In this document: positions 48,981 through 58,086 of the stretch, piece by piece
Layout of the letters: every line of letters starts with the position of its first letter
How positions within the stretch are numbered: the first letter of the stretch is position 1
Source of the DNA: Butyrivibrio fibrisolvens
GTDB taxonomy: Bacteria; Bacillota; Clostridia; Lachnospirales; Lachnospiraceae
NCBI RefSeq assembly: GCF_037113525.1
Contig: NZ_CP146963.1
Coordinates: 3,906,001 to 3,970,000, forward strand
Length of the DNA stretch: 64,000 nucleotides
Reading direction: 5' to 3'
The notes under the pieces: generated by a model
Databases searched by the model: none
What the model was told of the DNA's origin: nothing
What the model saw: only the letters and a program-made list of their open reading frames with translations
Made by a program: the position numbers and the translations under genes

Positions 48981-51900
48981 TCATTTCTTTATCTGGTCAA
49001 GTATGAAGGGATCCTTGATCTTCTGATCTTCTGCCAAAAGGAGGATCTTGGATATTACTTCTGCTGTCTTTGGATCATCGTCAACAAATGGAAGGAATAT
49101 CTTTCCTCTTCTTTGTGAATGAACAGGAAGGATATTGATCATAGGGCCGCCCTCCTGATGTATTATGCCGCTTCCAAGATGCACGCTGTAGCTTCCCCTT
49201 GTTCCCTTTATGAGCGCGTGAGTGTCTGTAAAGGTTACGTTTGTAAGCTTAAACAGTGGCAGTGTAAATTCTGCGATCGCCTTTCTCATCTCGATAGTTG
49301 AGTGTGAGAATTCAGGATCAACTTCGCCTGCATGAGCTACGCTGACTACAAGATCCACATCTCTCATTGTCTCAGAGAAAAGGATATCCGGAACTTCTCC
49401 TGCTTTTAACTCTTTGAAAGTCTTTCTGTCATAGAATACCACCCACTCAAGTGTCGGCTCTTCGATATCTGCTGGTGAGAACCAGTCTGCAAGAGCATAA
49501 ATTGAAGAGATGATATTCTTTTTGTAGTATACCTTTTGAAGACCATCCTCCATATCTGCAACCCAGCGCCTTGTCTTAAGAAGTGCTACTGTACGCTTTG
49601 GCTGGATCTGATTGCCTGCAAATCTGTTCAGGTGCTTTTGCTCTTTTTCATCATCAGTCTTAATGTAAAGTTCTCTGAAGACCTGTTTAAATGGCTGCTT
49701 AAGTTCCATATCAAAGATCTTCTTCTGGAAATCTCTCCAGACTCCGGCTTTATAAAGATGCCATGGATGAGCTATAAGTACTTCTGTTTTATCTTTAAGG
49801 TTAGAAAGCTCATCCATAAATCCGAACTCATCTCCTGCTTTAAGGACAAGTGCACCTACAACAGGTCCTATAACAGGGCTCTTTGAAAGGTCTCGAAGCT
49901 CTCCAATAGTGAACGGAGTCTCTTCTTCCATTGCTTCTTCAAACATGGTCTTACTTCTAGAGCCTTGCGTTGCAAGTGTCTTTTTAGCTTCCTGAAGTTC
50001 TAAGATATAATCGTTTTTCTTAAGTTTTGCAGGTATGGATTTAAGTTTTTTGCCGCCCTTATTAACGACAACTAAAAGCTTTCCTTCCTTATCAAGTTCA
50101 AGATTTACTTCTATATCTTCAACCTGTTTTGGGTCAAAAAAGCTAAGGAGGCCTTCAGAAACCTTGCTCTCCATTCTAAGGACAAAGCGCATATCATCCT
50201 GATAGCCATTAGCTGTTGCCATGTTCTTGATAGCCATCTCGCTGACAAGCTTTTCGCTTGCTCTTCTCTGAGCTCCGAACTTTTTGCTTTCTTTTTCAAA
50301 CTTTCTGATAAAGAGGTATCTGTCCTTAATATCTGCTGCCTTTTTGGACGGAATAACTCCAAGGCACATGACATAGTCTTTATTACGCTTAGCTTCTATC
50401 TCTTTCATAACGCTTTCCATATCGAGATTGCCAAGGGCTGCATCTGCGTATTTTCTTGCTCTTGTGTGCTTTGCGCCGTCGCTTATATACTTGGCTGCAT
50501 CATATATGATCTTGAATCTGTCTGCGCCAACAGCTTTATAAACATCCTTGAACCACTCGCTATCGAAGGCTCCGCCGTTAAGTTCTTCCGTAGACAAAGG
50601 TGTATACTTGGCGATCATTGCTTTTCTCTTATCATCAAAACGCTCATTCATGTGAGCCATGAAGTAGTAACAGCAAGGCACAAAGCCCTCCCAGCCAAGG
50701 TATTCTCCTACTATATTTATCCATTCAGGTGAAAAAAGAGCTGCTTCTACAAGCCTTGAATCTTTGATCTTTTTGCCTGAAAGCTCTGCTTTTAAGCTTT
50801 CTGCATCATCACCTTCGCCTGGAACGCATATGCTAAGAAGGTGGCTTAAGCTCTCAACTCTGGAAGGCGCATTATAGGTGTAGTAATAGCTATAATATGC
50901 GCTTCTGTCAATCTTCTGATTACCAAGGGCAGACAGTATCCTTACAAAATATGAGCCTCCATAAAGTCTTGTAAGCGATCTGCTGGCTGCAGAATATTCA
51001 GTTTCAATATCGCCTCTTCCAAGCTCGCTTTCCGCAAGTACGGGAACAATCTTGTCATAGCAGGAATTAACCAAAGCAGCTAGTGCTTCATTTCTATCTG
51101 CATACTTGTCTTTATTCTTGTAATAAAGCTGGTGTTCAGGATCATTACCACCATAAGAATATCCGCGTTTTGCTATAGATTTTCCTTTTTCTCTTATATT
51201 TTTTGCATAATCAGATATTAGTCTTACTGAATTTGAGATAGATTTCCCTCTCCAAAGCACAGTATCAAGGAACTGTCTTGATATGATACCAAGCTGGCAA
51301 GCCTTGAGATAATCCTGAATGCTAACATTCCTCGATTCATACCTGTATCCATACTCGACCTTTTCACCTTTAAGATCAGCTTTATCTGCTACTGCGCACT
51401 TAATAGGGAACAACTTGTCAAAAAAGTCTTCGTTTGCAGTATAAATTTCACTAAACCTCGCCATGATCGGATGAGAAATGATAGTCTTATAAGCTTTTTC
51501 TTCTTTTTCTGACCAGCTGTCTTTATAAGTATAGTTAAAGGCCAAAGGTCCTTTATACTCATTAAGAAGATATGAATATACAGATGTTCCTATCTCTATA
51601 AAAGCTATACTATCTCTATATTCCGTTTCAAGGTATTGAAGGACGCATCTTACAAGATTAGGATACTTAAACTCAATGTTATCTTCATAACATGGTCCAA
51701 AGATATCTTTAATAGCATCTTCAAAGAATTCTTCATATCCGGGTGTTGAATCAGGAGCATATACAAGCATCAAGAGGCGAAGGGCAAGTGTATAATCGCT
51801 TCCAAGGGTCTTTTTATAAAATTCATCCCAAAGATCGTGGAAGATTATCTCGCGTTTATTATCAACATAACTTCCATAAAGGTGCTGCGCATCTCTAAGG

Positions 51901-54131
51901 AGCCTGGTTTCGCCTTCACGGTCAACATATTCTTTATCCTTGTTCTTTACGATAAGGTCATCTAGTTCATGAGCAAGCGCAAAGAGCTTTTCTTTTTCAT
52001 CTGAAGATGAGCCTTTTCCAAGGACTTTATCAAGGATCTTCTTGCCAGCCTTAAGGCCCTTACCTGCGTCACCTTCGTTCTTTGCAAGAACTGAATCAGG
52101 GAATACTTTTGCAAAAGTTTCTCTGCATTTTGATATCCATGCTTCATCTAGTACAGGCTTGTAAGTAGCGTCAGGATCATATAATGGCTCTTCTGTTACT
52201 TTAGAGCCTTCTGATATTGAAGTACCTTTAATTTCTGCGATAAGAGTATTTTCATGATCCGTTCTTTCTGCGTCTGTCCCAAGAAGCTTAAGGGATTCCT
52301 TAAATTCAGAAGATCTTTCTTCATCATTTTTGAGCATCATGATAAGACTAAGTCCGCCAAGGCGCTTTTCTTCTGACTTGGCTGCAAGGAGCCTTTCTAT
52401 GGTATCCAATAGTTCCTGCCTTTTAAGATTATAAAGAATAGACAGGATTTCTTTTCTCATATCCGCTTTTTTAAGTCTGAGTGAATCCTCCAAAGCACTA
52501 TAATCTTCGCTTGTAAAGTCCATTTCACCAAGGATATCGAAAGCAATGCACCTTGTCTCTGTATCACCACTTGAGATCATGGAAAGAACTGTTTTTCTCT
52601 GAAAAGGTGTTTCAGGAACTGAAGCAAGAAGAAGCAGTACATACGCTTTATAGTTGCCTTCAAGATCTGCTATATGGCTAAGCACAGTTTCTTCAATTTC
52701 TTTATCCTTAACATATCTGGCTATATAAGCCATTATCATAACAAGATCAGATTTAGATAGCGTTGCGCTATACCATGGGAATACAACAGGATCAAACTCT
52801 GCCTTTTTGCCCTTAATATTTTTGTATATAAAGACAAGGCGATCATAAACAAGGCGGGCATCAGCTTCGTTTATTACAAATTCAGCCTTTTTAATAACTT
52901 TGTCTTTGATCTTTTTAAGCTTATCTCTTTCTTTATTATTGTTAAAGCCATAGACACTACCGGTCAGCTTATCTATACAGTGATACGCTTGTACCCTAAG
53001 GTGCGGAATTGCAAGAGCCATAAGGTCAGTTTCATCTGCATGAAACTTAAGCGCCTCGGTAATTGTGCTGTCTCCAAATCCCATTTCAAGAAGGTAGTAC
53101 ATCGCAACGAGCCTCTGGTGAGGTGTTCCGTTTGCAAAAATATCCTTAGCAATTTGTGAGCTGTCTCTTGAGTCATGGCATCCAAAAGCCCACAGAGCCA
53201 TATAAAGCTCCATGGAATCTTCGCTTGAAAGCGCAGCTTTTCTTGCATCTAAGTTAGTAAGATACTCATAGCAAAGCTCGAACATTTTCTTGGAGATCCT
53301 GTCAAGCTTGGAAGAATCTGTGTTTATAATGCCTGTCCAGGTTGCACCTGCTCTTATTACAGATGAAAATCTGAACATGTCATTGTCTATAAGGATCTTG
53401 TAAAAATAGAGAAAGGCTTCTTCTCGTCCGCAGTCCATATTTTCACAGATGGACTGTCTTAAACCTTCCTGGAGCTTAGCAGCAAGAAGGAGCTTGCCAA
53501 GAGCTTCATAAAGCCTTGTACTCTTACTCATCATGATGCCGCGGATCATCTCATAGTTTACGCTTGTGCCTTCTCCAAAAATCTGGTCTTCGAGGTAATC
53601 TTCAAGTTCCTTGTTGCCTCTGTCAAGTTCTGCAGCAATAAGATAAGCATGGATCCTGTCTCGTCTAAACGTAAAATATATTTCTTCCTCTTCAGTGAAC
53701 TTGCCGCAAAGAAGGCCTATAGCGTCCTTTCCCCAAATAGAGTCCTTATGGAAAGCGCTTATAATAGCTGCGATCTTACCTATGTTATCTTCATAGGCTC
53801 CGCTTCGAAGCGTCCTTCTATAGGAGCTGTCAGTATGCTGATAGTAGATAACGTTATCTACTGCGTAGTAAAAAGAATCAAGAAATTCATCTCTGATCCA
53901 TCCCTTGTAATAGTCCTTGTGCTCTTTAAAATATGTGCTTGGTTTGTTACCAGTTTCTAACAGGTATTTTCTTATTGCCTGTGCATGATCTACCTTTACT
54001 ATAGTTGTAATGTGGTAAGAGCCTGCTGCCTGAAGAAACTCTTTTACTTCATTTGGATATGTTTTAAGAAGAGCGTTTTCTTCCTTGTCTATTCTGTCCT
54101 GTATCTTTCTATATGCCTTATATTCATCCAT
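48981..54131 (-). CDS. Giant DUF5724/DUF4132 protein
   Basis: 1,716 residues, the largest gene here. The first 1,000 residues are alpha-helical and HEAT-like, with no signal peptide or membrane helix. The C-terminal 350 residues match DUF4132: ETPFTIGELRDLSKSPVIGP, VLIAHPWHLYKAGVWRDFQ, FRELYIKTDDE, NRFAGNQIQPKRTV and the end LPFVDDDPKTAEVISKILLL. DUF4132 proteins occur with MoxR-type ATPases or stress loci; their activity is not known. Gene starts 8 bp after the 179-residue partner, probably co-translated. Intact despite its size, so under selection. Confidence 0.85.
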   Translation of the reverse strand: MDEYKAYRKIQDRIDKEENALLKTYPNEVKEFLQAAGSYHITTIVKVDHAQAIRKYLLETGNKPSTYFKEHKDYYKGWIRDEFLDSFYYAVDNVIYYQHTDSSYRRTLRSGAYEDNIGKIAAIISAFHKDSIWGKDAIGLLCGKFTEEEEIYFTFRRDRIHAYLIAAELDRGNKELEDYLEDQIFGEGTSVNYEMIRGIMMSKSTRLYEALGKLLLAAKLQEGLRQSICENMDCGREEAFLYFYKILIDNDMFRFSSVIRAGATWTGIINTDSSKLDRISKKMFELCYEYLTNLDARKAALSSEDSMELYMALWAFGCHDSRDSSQIAKDIFANGTPHQRLVAMYYLLEMGFGDSTITEALKFHADETDLMALAIPHLRVQAYHCIDKLTGSVYGFNNNKERDKLKKIKDKVIKKAEFVINEADARLVYDRLVFIYKNIKGKKAEFDPVVFPWYSATLSKSDLVMIMAYIARYVKDKEIEETVLSHIADLEGNYKAYVLLLLASVPETPFQRKTVLSMISSGDTETRCIAFDILGEMDFTSEDYSALEDSLRLKKADMRKEILSILYNLKRQELLDTIERLLAAKSEEKRLGGLSLIMMLKNDEERSSEFKESLKLLGTDAERTDHENTLIAEIKGTSISEGSKVTEEPLYDPDATYKPVLDEAWISKCRETFAKVFPDSVLAKNEGDAGKGLKAGKKILDKVLGKGSSSDEKEKLFALAHELDDLIVKNKDKEYVDREGETRLLRDAQHLYGSYVDNKREIIFHDLWDEFYKKTLGSDYTLALRLLMLVYAPDSTPGYEEFFEDAIKDIFGPCYEDNIEFKYPNLVRCVLQYLETEYRDSIAFIEIGTSVYSYLLNEYKGPLAFNYTYKDSWSEKEEKAYKTIISHPIMARFSEIYTANEDFFDKLFPIKCAVADKADLKGEKVEYGYRYESRNVSIQDYLKACQLGIISRQFLDTVLWRGKSISNSVRLISDYAKNIREKGKSIAKRGYSYGGNDPEHQLYYKNKDKYADRNEALAALVNSCYDKIVPVLAESELGRGDIETEYSAASRSLTRLYGGSYFVRILSALGNQKIDRSAYYSYYYTYNAPSRVESLSHLLSICVPGEGDDAESLKAELSGKKIKDSRLVEAALFSPEWINIVGEYLGWEGFVPCCYYFMAHMNERFDDKRKAMIAKYTPLSTEELNGGAFDSEWFKDVYKAVGADRFKIIYDAAKYISDGAKHTRARKYADAALGNLDMESVMKEIEAKRNKDYVMCLGVIPSKKAADIKDRYLFIRKFEKESKKFGAQRRASEKLVSEMAIKNMATANGYQDDMRFVLRMESKVSEGLLSFFDPKQVEDIEVNLELDKEGKLLVVVNKGGKKLKSIPAKLKKNDYILELQEAKKTLATQGSRSKTMFEEAMEEETPFTIGELRDLSKSPVIGPVVGALVLKAGDEFGFMDELSNLKDKTEVLIAHPWHLYKAGVWRDFQKKIFDMELKQPFKQVFRELYIKTDDEKEQKHLNRFAGNQIQPKRTVALLKTRRWVADMEDGLQKVYYKKNIISSIYALADWFSPADIEEPTLEWVVFYDRKTFKELKAGEVPDILFSETMRDVDLVVSVAHAGEVDPEFSHSTIEMRKAIAEFTLPLFKLTNVTFTDTHALIKGTRGSYSVHLGSGIIHQEGGPMINILPVHSQRRGKIFLPFVDDDPKTAEVISKILLLAEDQKIKDPFILDQIKK

Positions 54132-54139
54132 AATTTAAA

Positions 54140-54679
54140 TTACCAGATCCTTCCTGCCAAAAATGTAAGTCGTATAAATGTAACTTCATCGCCGTCTTTA
54201 AGTGTTAGCGGCGTCTCTAACTCTCCAGCTTCCTTATCTCCCACAAAAAGGCGCACAAGGCCGTCTTTATAGGCAAGGAGTGCTGTCTCATATGCTTTAT
54301 CAAGTGTAACGTCTTTACTTCCGTATACAAGATCAAAAGCAATCTTGCCAATTTCTGCCATGTTGTCCAGTTCTTCCTGAGATAAGACTTTACGCTGGGA
54401 ATTGTGATGATCATCATCTGAATTATGTGTACCTTTGTCTGAATCAGGATTACCTTTTTCTGAATCAGAAGTACCTTTGCCCGAATTTGAAACAGGGAAG
54501 ACTCCGTCTTCAGATTCTATGGTGCCTGCTTCCTTGTTCATAAAAGCATAGTACATGATCTTGACCGTAGCTTTTATAAAGTCTTCTACCGTATCAAAGG
54601 GCTTATCATAGACAAACGGGACCGGTTTAACCCGTCTTCCGCGTTTAGATAGTTGTTTGATATTAATATTTATCAACAT
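54140..54679 (-). CDS. Partner of DUF4132 protein with low-complexity linker
   Basis: 179 residues. An N-terminal strand-rich piece (MLININIKQLSKRGR, TVEDFIKATVKIMYY) and a C-terminal piece (LVRLFVGDKEAGELETPLTL, ending DEVTFIRLTFLAGRIW) are separated by a Ser/Asp/Gly/Lys linker built of SDSEKGN-like repeats (residues 65-95). The two ends together could form a beta-grasp-like domain, but that is only a pattern impression. GGGGGAGG precedes the start. Its conserved neighbour suggests a complex with the DUF4132 protein. Confidence 0.65.
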   Translation of the reverse strand: MLININIKQLSKRGRRVKPVPFVYDKPFDTVEDFIKATVKIMYYAFMNKEAGTIESEDGVFPVSNSGKGTSDSEKGNPDSDKGTHNSDDDHHNSQRKVLSQEELDNMAEIGKIAFDLVYGSKDVTLDKAYETALLAYKDGLVRLFVGDKEAGELETPLTLKDGDEVTFIRLTFLAGRIW

Positions 54680-54721
54680 TATATATATTCCTCCCCCGAA
54701 GATATAAAGCCATTTTCACAT

Positions 54722-54759
54722 AAAAAGCAACCTGATGCAATTGTGTAACTGCATCAGGT
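54722..54759 (-). terminator. Terminator of the AraC-GGDEF gene
   Basis: Minus-strand ACCTGATGCA and TGCATCAGGT, a perfect 10-bp stem, then TGCTTTTT. Confidence 0.8.
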
Positions 54760-54866
54760 GAGTGTTTTGCTAATATTCACTTGCTTTAATCTCATTTACC
54801 CTAACTTAAAAATATTGTAACTTCATCCAGAATTTTCTTGTAAATAGGTTATTTAGGCCGTATTGT

Positions 54867-55691
54867 TCAGCCCGAATACTGCTTTTTGTACTCATCACTG
54901 AGTTCATTTTGAAGCATGGTAAAAAACTCAGAATATCTAAGGGCTGTGCCGCCTTCATAGCGAACTGCCTTAACGTACATTGACATCGGGATTTCTTTTC
55001 CCTCCCATACTATGCACTCTTCATTGTGATTTAAGATTTCCTCACAGACTTTCTTGGCATAATTTTCATCTGATGAGTTTGTAAGCATGACAAATTCATC
55101 GCCGCCAATCCTGAAAACAACGTCATCAGGTCCTGCTGCCTGCTCCATTCGTTTCATGGCAGTTATTATTGCAAGGTCACCTGCTTTATGGGAGATCTCG
55201 TTGATAGGTATAAGGCTTTTGATGTCTCCAAGGATAAGGAAGCATCCTTTTCTGCCTTTTATACAGTCATATAATTCACTAATATCAATTTTCTTTCTAT
55301 CTGCCATCGTCTTTTCCTCCATTAGCTCCCGGTCAATTCTGTATCCGGGAAAAAGCTCAAATAAAGAGGGATTCTTTCGAAACTCCGACGGCGATACCTG
55401 CCACACACTATAAAAAGCCCTTGTGAAGGCTTCATTACTGCCATATCCGTACTCTATACCTATATCGAGAAGTGATTTTTCGGGACTGTGGACAATGTCT
55501 CTTGAAGCCTTGCTCATACGCCTACGGATTATGTAATCCCTGATACTTATGTTGTTAATGTACTTGAAAAGCTTTTCAATAGTGGATTTAGAGCAGTGCA
55601 GATGATCAGCAATGGCTTCCGTTTTGATAGGCTGCGTCAGATTATCTTCGATATATTCCAAAGCCTGTATAAGGAGTCTTAAGTTCTCCAT
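54867..55691 (-). CDS. AraC-type regulator fused to a GGDEF domain
   Basis: 274 residues. Residues 1-105 are two AraC helix-turn-helix motifs (TEAIADHLHCSKSTIEKLF, DIGIEYGYGSNEAFTRAFYS). Residues 148-270 are a short GGDEF domain: FLILGDIKSLIPINEISHKA, GDLAIITAMKRMEQ, and the intact active loop FRIGGDEFVML at 196-200. If active it would make cyclic di-GMP; the domain is shorter than usual (about 125 residues) and may instead bind nucleotide. A DNA-binding diguanylate cyclase of this order is unusual. Target genes unknown. Confidence 0.85.
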   Translation of the reverse strand: MENLRLLIQALEYIEDNLTQPIKTEAIADHLHCSKSTIEKLFKYINNISIRDYIIRRRMSKASRDIVHSPEKSLLDIGIEYGYGSNEAFTRAFYSVWQVSPSEFRKNPSLFELFPGYRIDRELMEEKTMADRKKIDISELYDCIKGRKGCFLILGDIKSLIPINEISHKAGDLAIITAMKRMEQAAGPDDVVFRIGGDEFVMLTNSSDENYAKKVCEEILNHNEECIVWEGKEIPMSMYVKAVRYEGGTALRYSEFFTMLQNELSDEYKKQYSG

Positions 55692-55803
55692 GCTCTTAAT
55701 CCTTTCTATTACGATATCGTAATTTCATTATACAGGCGGGGCAGAAAGAATTCTTGATAAAATGAGTAAAGTTGTAGCTTAATACTCAGCAAAAGTTATG
55801 GGA

Positions 55804-56454
55804 TCAGAATTCTTTTTTCTCCATGATCTGTACGCTAAACAGGTAGGATATGACTGAAACAATGCCGCAAAATGTAACAAGGATCAAGATTATCACAGCT
55901 CCTGAAAGATTTTGGAGTGTGTTTATGATATTAACCACAGGAGTAATTGAATCTTTTAAAAGTGATTTAGATCCGAGCACCAGAACTGCAATAAGGCCAA
56001 ATATTGTAAAGAGTGCGAGTCTGCTTTTTTCTGCGCCATACTTAAACTGAAGAGGGATTATGATGGCTGTTGCAATATACATGGATGGTATTACTGCGGT
56101 CATCATCGGGATCTCTGAGAGGCTGGCGCCTCCATTTCGAACTACATCGATAATGGCAAAGACTATAGCTCCAAAGCACCATGCTGCAACAGATACGATC
56201 AGGCTGAACAGATACTTCTCTCTTACATATGTCTTTCTGTCGAAGGGAAGTGTCATCAGGAACGAAAAGCCGTTGTCGTATTCATCATAAGTTATGCTTC
56301 CTGTTCCGACTATCATTGCAAGCATCGTAAGGTACGAGATGAGGAAGGATCCATTCATCGACATTCCCATAACAAGTGCCATTACCAGGAATATTACAAG
56401 TGTCTGCTTTCTGACTAGTGTGAGTCTAAGATCTTTTTCTATAAGTCCAAGCAT
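55804..56454 (-). CDS. ABC-2 type permease of the GntR-controlled transporter
   Basis: 216 residues with six hydrophobic segments (TLVIFLVMALVMGMS, YLTMLAMIVGTGSI, LIVSVAAWCFGAIVFAI, AVIPSMYIATAIIIPL, LALFTIFGLIAVLVLG, and LSGAVIILILVTFCGIVSVI). DEYDNGFSFLMTLPFDRKTYV is typical of this family of antibiotic-sensing or lipid-exporting ABC-2 permeases. It begins one base after the ATPase gene. Confidence 0.9.
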   Translation of the reverse strand: MLGLIEKDLRLTLVRKQTLVIFLVMALVMGMSMNGSFLISYLTMLAMIVGTGSITYDEYDNGFSFLMTLPFDRKTYVREKYLFSLIVSVAAWCFGAIVFAIIDVVRNGGASLSEIPMMTAVIPSMYIATAIIIPLQFKYGAEKSRLALFTIFGLIAVLVLGSKSLLKDSITPVVNIINTLQNLSGAVIILILVTFCGIVSVISYLFSVQIMEKKEF

Positions 56455-56455
56455 T

Positions 56456-57301
56456 TTAGTTACCTCCTGTCATCATCAATATAAGGTCATCTATTCCACT
56501 GTTTTCAATGACTATATTCGGGTTGTTTTCTGCATAAAACTGCTTTTCATTTGTGAAGCAGGAATATCCGAAGTGGTCTTTTTTGGTGCTGAGGATATAG
56601 CTCTTATCAAGCTTCTCATAAGCTTCTTCGCTTACCTTAAGTATGCCGTAATTGCCAAGTATCGCATCTGTATCCTCGTGAAGGACTATCTTGCCATCAT
56701 GGATCAGGTAGATATCATCACAAAGTCCCTCAAGGTCTGAGGATATGTGGGATGTGATAAGGATCGAACGGTTTTCATCCTCAAGCAGGTACTCTCTGAG
56801 AAGGTCAAGTATCTCGTTTCTTGCTTCAACGTCAAGGCCTGCTGTTGGCTCATCCATGATGAGTAGCTTTGCATTATGGCTCATGGCTACAAGCACGCGG
56901 AGTTTAGCTTTCATTCCTGTTGAAAAATCCTTGATCTGTTTATTTTCAGGAAGTCCTTGGGATGAACAGTTTTTTCTAAAAAGATCTTCGTTAAAGGAAG
57001 GGTACATCTTTTTGAGTATTGCTGTAATATCCTTAACTGTTAGAAAAGAGCTAAAGCCCGAGTCTGACAGGGCAACGCCTATCTCTTGTTTATCTTTTCC
57101 AGTAAGTTTTGATGCTTCCTTACCGTTAGCTGTGACATGTCCGCCGTCCGGCTTAATAAGTCCAAGGATCGACTTGATCGTGGTACTCTTTCCGGCGCCG
57201 TTTTTTCCAACTATTCCGGTAACTGCTCCATCCGGTATTTCTAAAGAGACTTCCAGTTTAAAATCTCCGTAGTTTTTTATAAGATTCTCAACTTTAACCA
57301 T
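56456..57301 (-). CDS. ABC transporter ATP-binding protein
   Basis: 281 residues. Walker A GIVGKNGAGKSTTIKSI, Q-loop, signature DFSTGMKAKLRVLVAMS, Walker B KLLIMDEPTAGLD, H-loop ILITSHIS. The signature begins F-S-T-G, a common variant of LSGG in this subfamily. Start overlaps the GntR stop (TGATG). Works with the permease that follows, and is regulated by the YtrA-type repressor ahead of it; such units are usually induced by cell-wall antibiotics. Confidence 0.95.
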   Translation of the reverse strand: MVKVENLIKNYGDFKLEVSLEIPDGAVTGIVGKNGAGKSTTIKSILGLIKPDGGHVTANGKEASKLTGKDKQEIGVALSDSGFSSFLTVKDITAILKKMYPSFNEDLFRKNCSSQGLPENKQIKDFSTGMKAKLRVLVAMSHNAKLLIMDEPTAGLDVEARNEILDLLREYLLEDENRSILITSHISSDLEGLCDDIYLIHDGKIVLHEDTDAILGNYGILKVSEEAYEKLDKSYILSTKKDHFGYSCFTNEKQFYAENNPNIVIENSGIDDLILMMTGGN

Positions 57302-57675
57302 CAGTTTTCCTCCAATATGATCTGTACGATCTCAAGAATATCCTCTTTGGTAAAGCCAACTGCGCTTGCTTTCTGAATTGCGGCTGCAAAGTCATCTTCC
57401 ACGGTCTTCCTTCTTGCTTCCATTGCAAGAGACTTGTCGGTTGCAGCTACAAAGGTGCCTTTTCCATGCACCGTTATGACGAATCCTTCCTCTTCCAGTT
57501 TGTCATAGGCTTTTTTGACTGTAAGAGCACTAATCCTTAGTTCTCCGGATAATGCTCTGACCGAGGGAAGTGCTTCATTCTCGGCAAGTTCACCGTTTAT
57601 TATCTCGTTCTTGACCTGATTCACAAGCTGTTCGTAGATTGGCACCATTGAGGTGTTATTTAAAATGATATGCAT
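57301..57675 (-). CDS. GntR-family repressor (YtrA type)
   Basis: 124 residues from ATG 57675 with GGAGGG upstream. The winged helix is complete: PIYEQLVNQVKNEIINGELA, ALPSVRALSGELRISALTV and FVITVHGKGTFV; the short C-terminal tail is typical of YtrA regulators. It leads a three-gene operon with the ABC transporter and surely autoregulates through the 16-bp inverted repeat in its promoter. Confidence 0.95.
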   Translation of the reverse strand: MHIILNNTSMVPIYEQLVNQVKNEIINGELAENEALPSVRALSGELRISALTVKKAYDKLEEEGFVITVHGKGTFVAATDKSLAMEARRKTVEDDFAAAIQKASAVGFTKEDILEIVQIILEEN

Positions 57676-57691
57676 ATCGTTGCCCTCCACA

Positions 57692-57738
57692 AACAGCATA
57701 TAACAGTATATAACTGTTGTCAACTGTTATATGCTGTT
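57692..57738. promoter_or_regulatory. GntR operator, perfect 16-bp inverted repeat
   Basis: AACAGCATATAACAGT at 57692-57707 is exactly inverted at 57723-57738, and the 15-bp centre contains a further AACTGTT half-site. It overlaps the expected promoter and start region of the repressor gene. Confidence 0.85.
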
Positions 57739-57922
57739 ATACTGCGAGTTTTTTATTATTGCTTTCATCATGTGGGGTGTTATGAGAAGGAAATGGGGAA
57801 TCGAGTAGGCTGACTCCTACTCGATTTCGCACACGAACATTCCGCATTTCATGCTCCATGTTCTTACGACCGGCAAATGAATTTGTATGCAAGCATCCAT
57901 TCGCTTGCCGGTCTTGTGCAAC
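57739..57922. other. Intergenic region with two hairpins
   Basis: AATCGAGTAGG-CTGACT-CCTACTCGATT (57799-57826, 11 bp perfect) and GACCGGCAA/TTGCCGGTC (57868-57913) are seen. No gene was found. The hairpins may insulate the two units or be REP-like. Confidence 0.6.
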
Positions 57923-57954
57923 AAAAAGCACCCCAGACTATTGTCCTGAGGTGC
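57923..57954 (-). terminator. Terminator of the PHP phosphatase gene
   Basis: Minus-strand GCACC(TCAGG) and (CTGG)GGTGC pair with small bulges and are followed by five T. Confidence 0.7.
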
Positions 57955-58086
57955 AATTTATCAGCTTTTCTTTGGAAGCCTCACGAATATCGATTATCCA
58001 AACTATCAGTTGTCTGGTTTACACCAAAAACATTCATGCATTTACCGACATCGAATTACATCAAAAATCTTTTCAGATCTCCTTAA

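Noticed and set aside
57739..58086. Small ORFs between the GntR and PHP genes
   Set aside because: They run through three hairpins and have no ribosome site.
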